Below are positions 42,870 to 43,902 of a stretch of 43,902 nucleotides of DNA, piece after piece. Under the pieces are notes generated by a model that saw only the letters and a program-made list of their open reading frames with translations, made no database searches and was not told where the DNA came from. The stretch comes from Lachnospiraceae bacterium JC7. Its GTDB lineage: Bacteria > Bacillota > Clostridia > Lachnospirales > Lachnospiraceae. Position 1 is the first letter of the stretch. The number at the start of each line of letters is the position of its first letter. The stretch covers positions 1 to 43,902 of the forward strand of contig ALYD01000027.1 in the NCBI GenBank assembly GCA_000513555.1. Direction: 5' to 3'. Both the position numbers and the translations under genes were made by a program.

Positions 42870-43877
42870 ATGTTTTTTACTCCAACATGTCTAGGAACAA
42901 CAAAAATAAGCAGGGAAGAGCTTAGGGAAGACAGAAAAAACTGTATAAAGGTAGGTCCGTGCGGCCTGGGAAAAAAGGCCATGTACCTGAACAGTTTTTT
43001 TATAGACAGACGTTACTACATAAGTTACAGAGACATCAGCAGATGCTTCAAACGTGTAGCCATGAGTAAGGGAGGATTCTCAGGAAAGGGGATCTTCGGA
43101 ACAATGCCATATCTTGTTGTAAAATACGGAACCGGCCTAGAAAAACAGTGTAATTTCAAGTACGAGGAGGAAGTGGATATCTTCCTTACGGAACTCGGAA
43201 AGATAATCCCGTCCATGCCTCTTCACAGTGTCGAGGCTGAATATAAACTGAAGAAGGCAGAAGAAGAGGAGAGGGCGAGATACCTCAAGGTGCTTTCACC
43301 TGAGCAGGAAGCCTCTGTAAAGGAGCTAAGAGATGCAGAGGAGCTCCTTAACACATATCCGACACAATATAAAAGACTCTCGACAACAGCAAAGCAGAAG
43401 AGAGTCATCGACAGGATCAATCCTACATATCAAAAGGTCGCAATGGTAATACTTATGCTTGCGATTTTCTCGGCAGTATTTGGTGTGTTCTCTGTACTGA
43501 AGGGACAGGGAATGGCGATATATTTTGTACTTTTCGGATTTTCATTTATTTTCATAGTTATCTCTTCAAGGATCCTGCCTACAGGACACAATAACAAGAG
43601 GAGTGCACAGAAGGAATGGGATGATGCACTGTCAGATATGACTTCCACCATCAGTGACAAAGCGGATTTTCCGCTCCCGCCTCAGTATGCTCATCCTGTT
43701 GTTATCGAGAGAATGATAAGAGTTATAAGAGAGGGAAGAGCTACTACTATAGCAGAAGCCTTCAAGACTATGAAAGACGACTTAAGAAAATTAAACAGCG
43801 ATGTTACCGTTTCCCAAAAGGAATACGATGAAGTAATAACGGTAAAACCGATGTTTCTGGTAATGGATTATAAATAA
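42870..43877 (+). CDS. Hypothetical membrane protein with two membrane helices
   Basis: A 335-residue protein I do not recognise. Residues 1-115 are beta-rich, with alternating aromatic and basic residues reminiscent of a bacterial PH-like domain. A charged helical region (about 120-190) follows, then two adjacent membrane helices (about 193-215 and 220-240), then a polar cytoplasmic tail. No signal peptide or catalytic motif. ATG 42870 is chosen for AGGAGGA at 42859-42865; the upstream ATG at 42810 falls in the terminator hairpin. It is the last gene of the window. Confidence 0.75.
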   Translation: MFFTPTCLGTTKISREELREDRKNCIKVGPCGLGKKAMYLNSFFIDRRYYISYRDISRCFKRVAMSKGGFSGKGIFGTMPYLVVKYGTGLEKQCNFKYEEEVDIFLTELGKIIPSMPLHSVEAEYKLKKAEEEERARYLKVLSPEQEASVKELRDAEELLNTYPTQYKRLSTTAKQKRVIDRINPTYQKVAMVILMLAIFSAVFGVFSVLKGQGMAIYFVLFGFSFIFIVISSRILPTGHNNKRSAQKEWDDALSDMTSTISDKADFPLPPQYAHPVVIERMIRVIREGRATTIAEAFKTMKDDLRKLNSDVTVSQKEYDEVITVKPMFLVMDYK

Positions 43878-43902
43878 GAATAAATAAAAAATGAGCAGGA
43901 TC

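Noticed and set aside
1..43902. CRISPR array, tRNA/rRNA genes, insertion sequences or prophage genes
   Set aside because: None seen on reading both strands; no regularly spaced repeats, cloverleaf pattern or transposase/integrase motif.

Overview
The window is a chromosomal segment of a low-to-moderate G+C Firmicute, most likely a Lachnospiraceae (Butyrivibrio/Lachnospira-type) bacterium. Pointers are strong purine-rich Shine-Dalgarno sites, sigma-A type promoters, Gram-positive lipoprotein signals, ECF-type vitamin transporters, and the Firmicute block Asp23-nusB-xseA-xseB-ispA-dxs-tlyA-nadK-argR-recN. No rRNA, tRNA, CRISPR array, transposase or phage gene was seen. This is mostly core metabolism with a few lineage-specific surface and unknown genes.

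Layout. 1-2093: a YfhO-family membrane protein that runs in from the left edge and is broken by a +1 frameshift near 795. 2184-8948: arginine biosynthesis (argH; argG; argJ-argB-argD). Two pairs of ARG boxes, each pair spaced exactly 23 bp, precede argG and argJ, and the matching repressor gene argR lies at 35597. 8962-14805: accessory surface genes (LRR lipoprotein behind a structured leader, a Nudix protein with an interrupted Nudix box, an AT-rich repeat surface protein on the minus strand, an unknown lipoprotein). 15077-17822: pantothenate uptake and CoA synthesis (panT-like S component, coaX, coaBC). 17855-19457: one-carbon folate pair fchA-folD. 19563-23183: a TPP-riboswitch-controlled thiamine salvage operon (thiE, thiD, thiW, thiM). 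23305-25160: a cell-wall-binding surface protein, and on the minus strand thiT with its own promoter, TPP riboswitch and terminator. 25237-28107: a ComEA-like protein, a nitrilase-fold protein of unknown role, and an ADP-ribose-type Nudix hydrolase. 28166-37789: the conserved nusB-to-recN block. 37919-43877: glgA, a divergent PAP2 protein, a degenerate parvulin-like lipoprotein, a CstA-family transporter and an unknown membrane protein.

How the genes fit together. The central theme is cofactors: CoA from scavenged pantothenate, TPP from scavenged thiamine and its pyrimidine and thiazole parts, folate one-carbon units, NADP (nadK) and isoprenoid precursors from TPP-dependent Dxs. Three ECF substrate-binding components occur without an energizing module, so they presumably share one encoded elsewhere.

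Most notable observation. The FolD protein appears to have lost the catalytic lysine and glutamine of the cyclohydrolase site (Ile49 and Met93 by eye alignment), while the adjacent gene fchA encodes a separate cyclodeaminase/cyclohydrolase. This suggests a split of the usual bifunctional enzyme. Other points are a candidate RNA leader at 8962-9061 that would bury a ribosome binding site, a roughly 35-residue insertion inside a Nudix box, terminators placed directly in front of start codons, and several perfect inverted repeats without an assigned role. All alignments are by eye; no database was searched.
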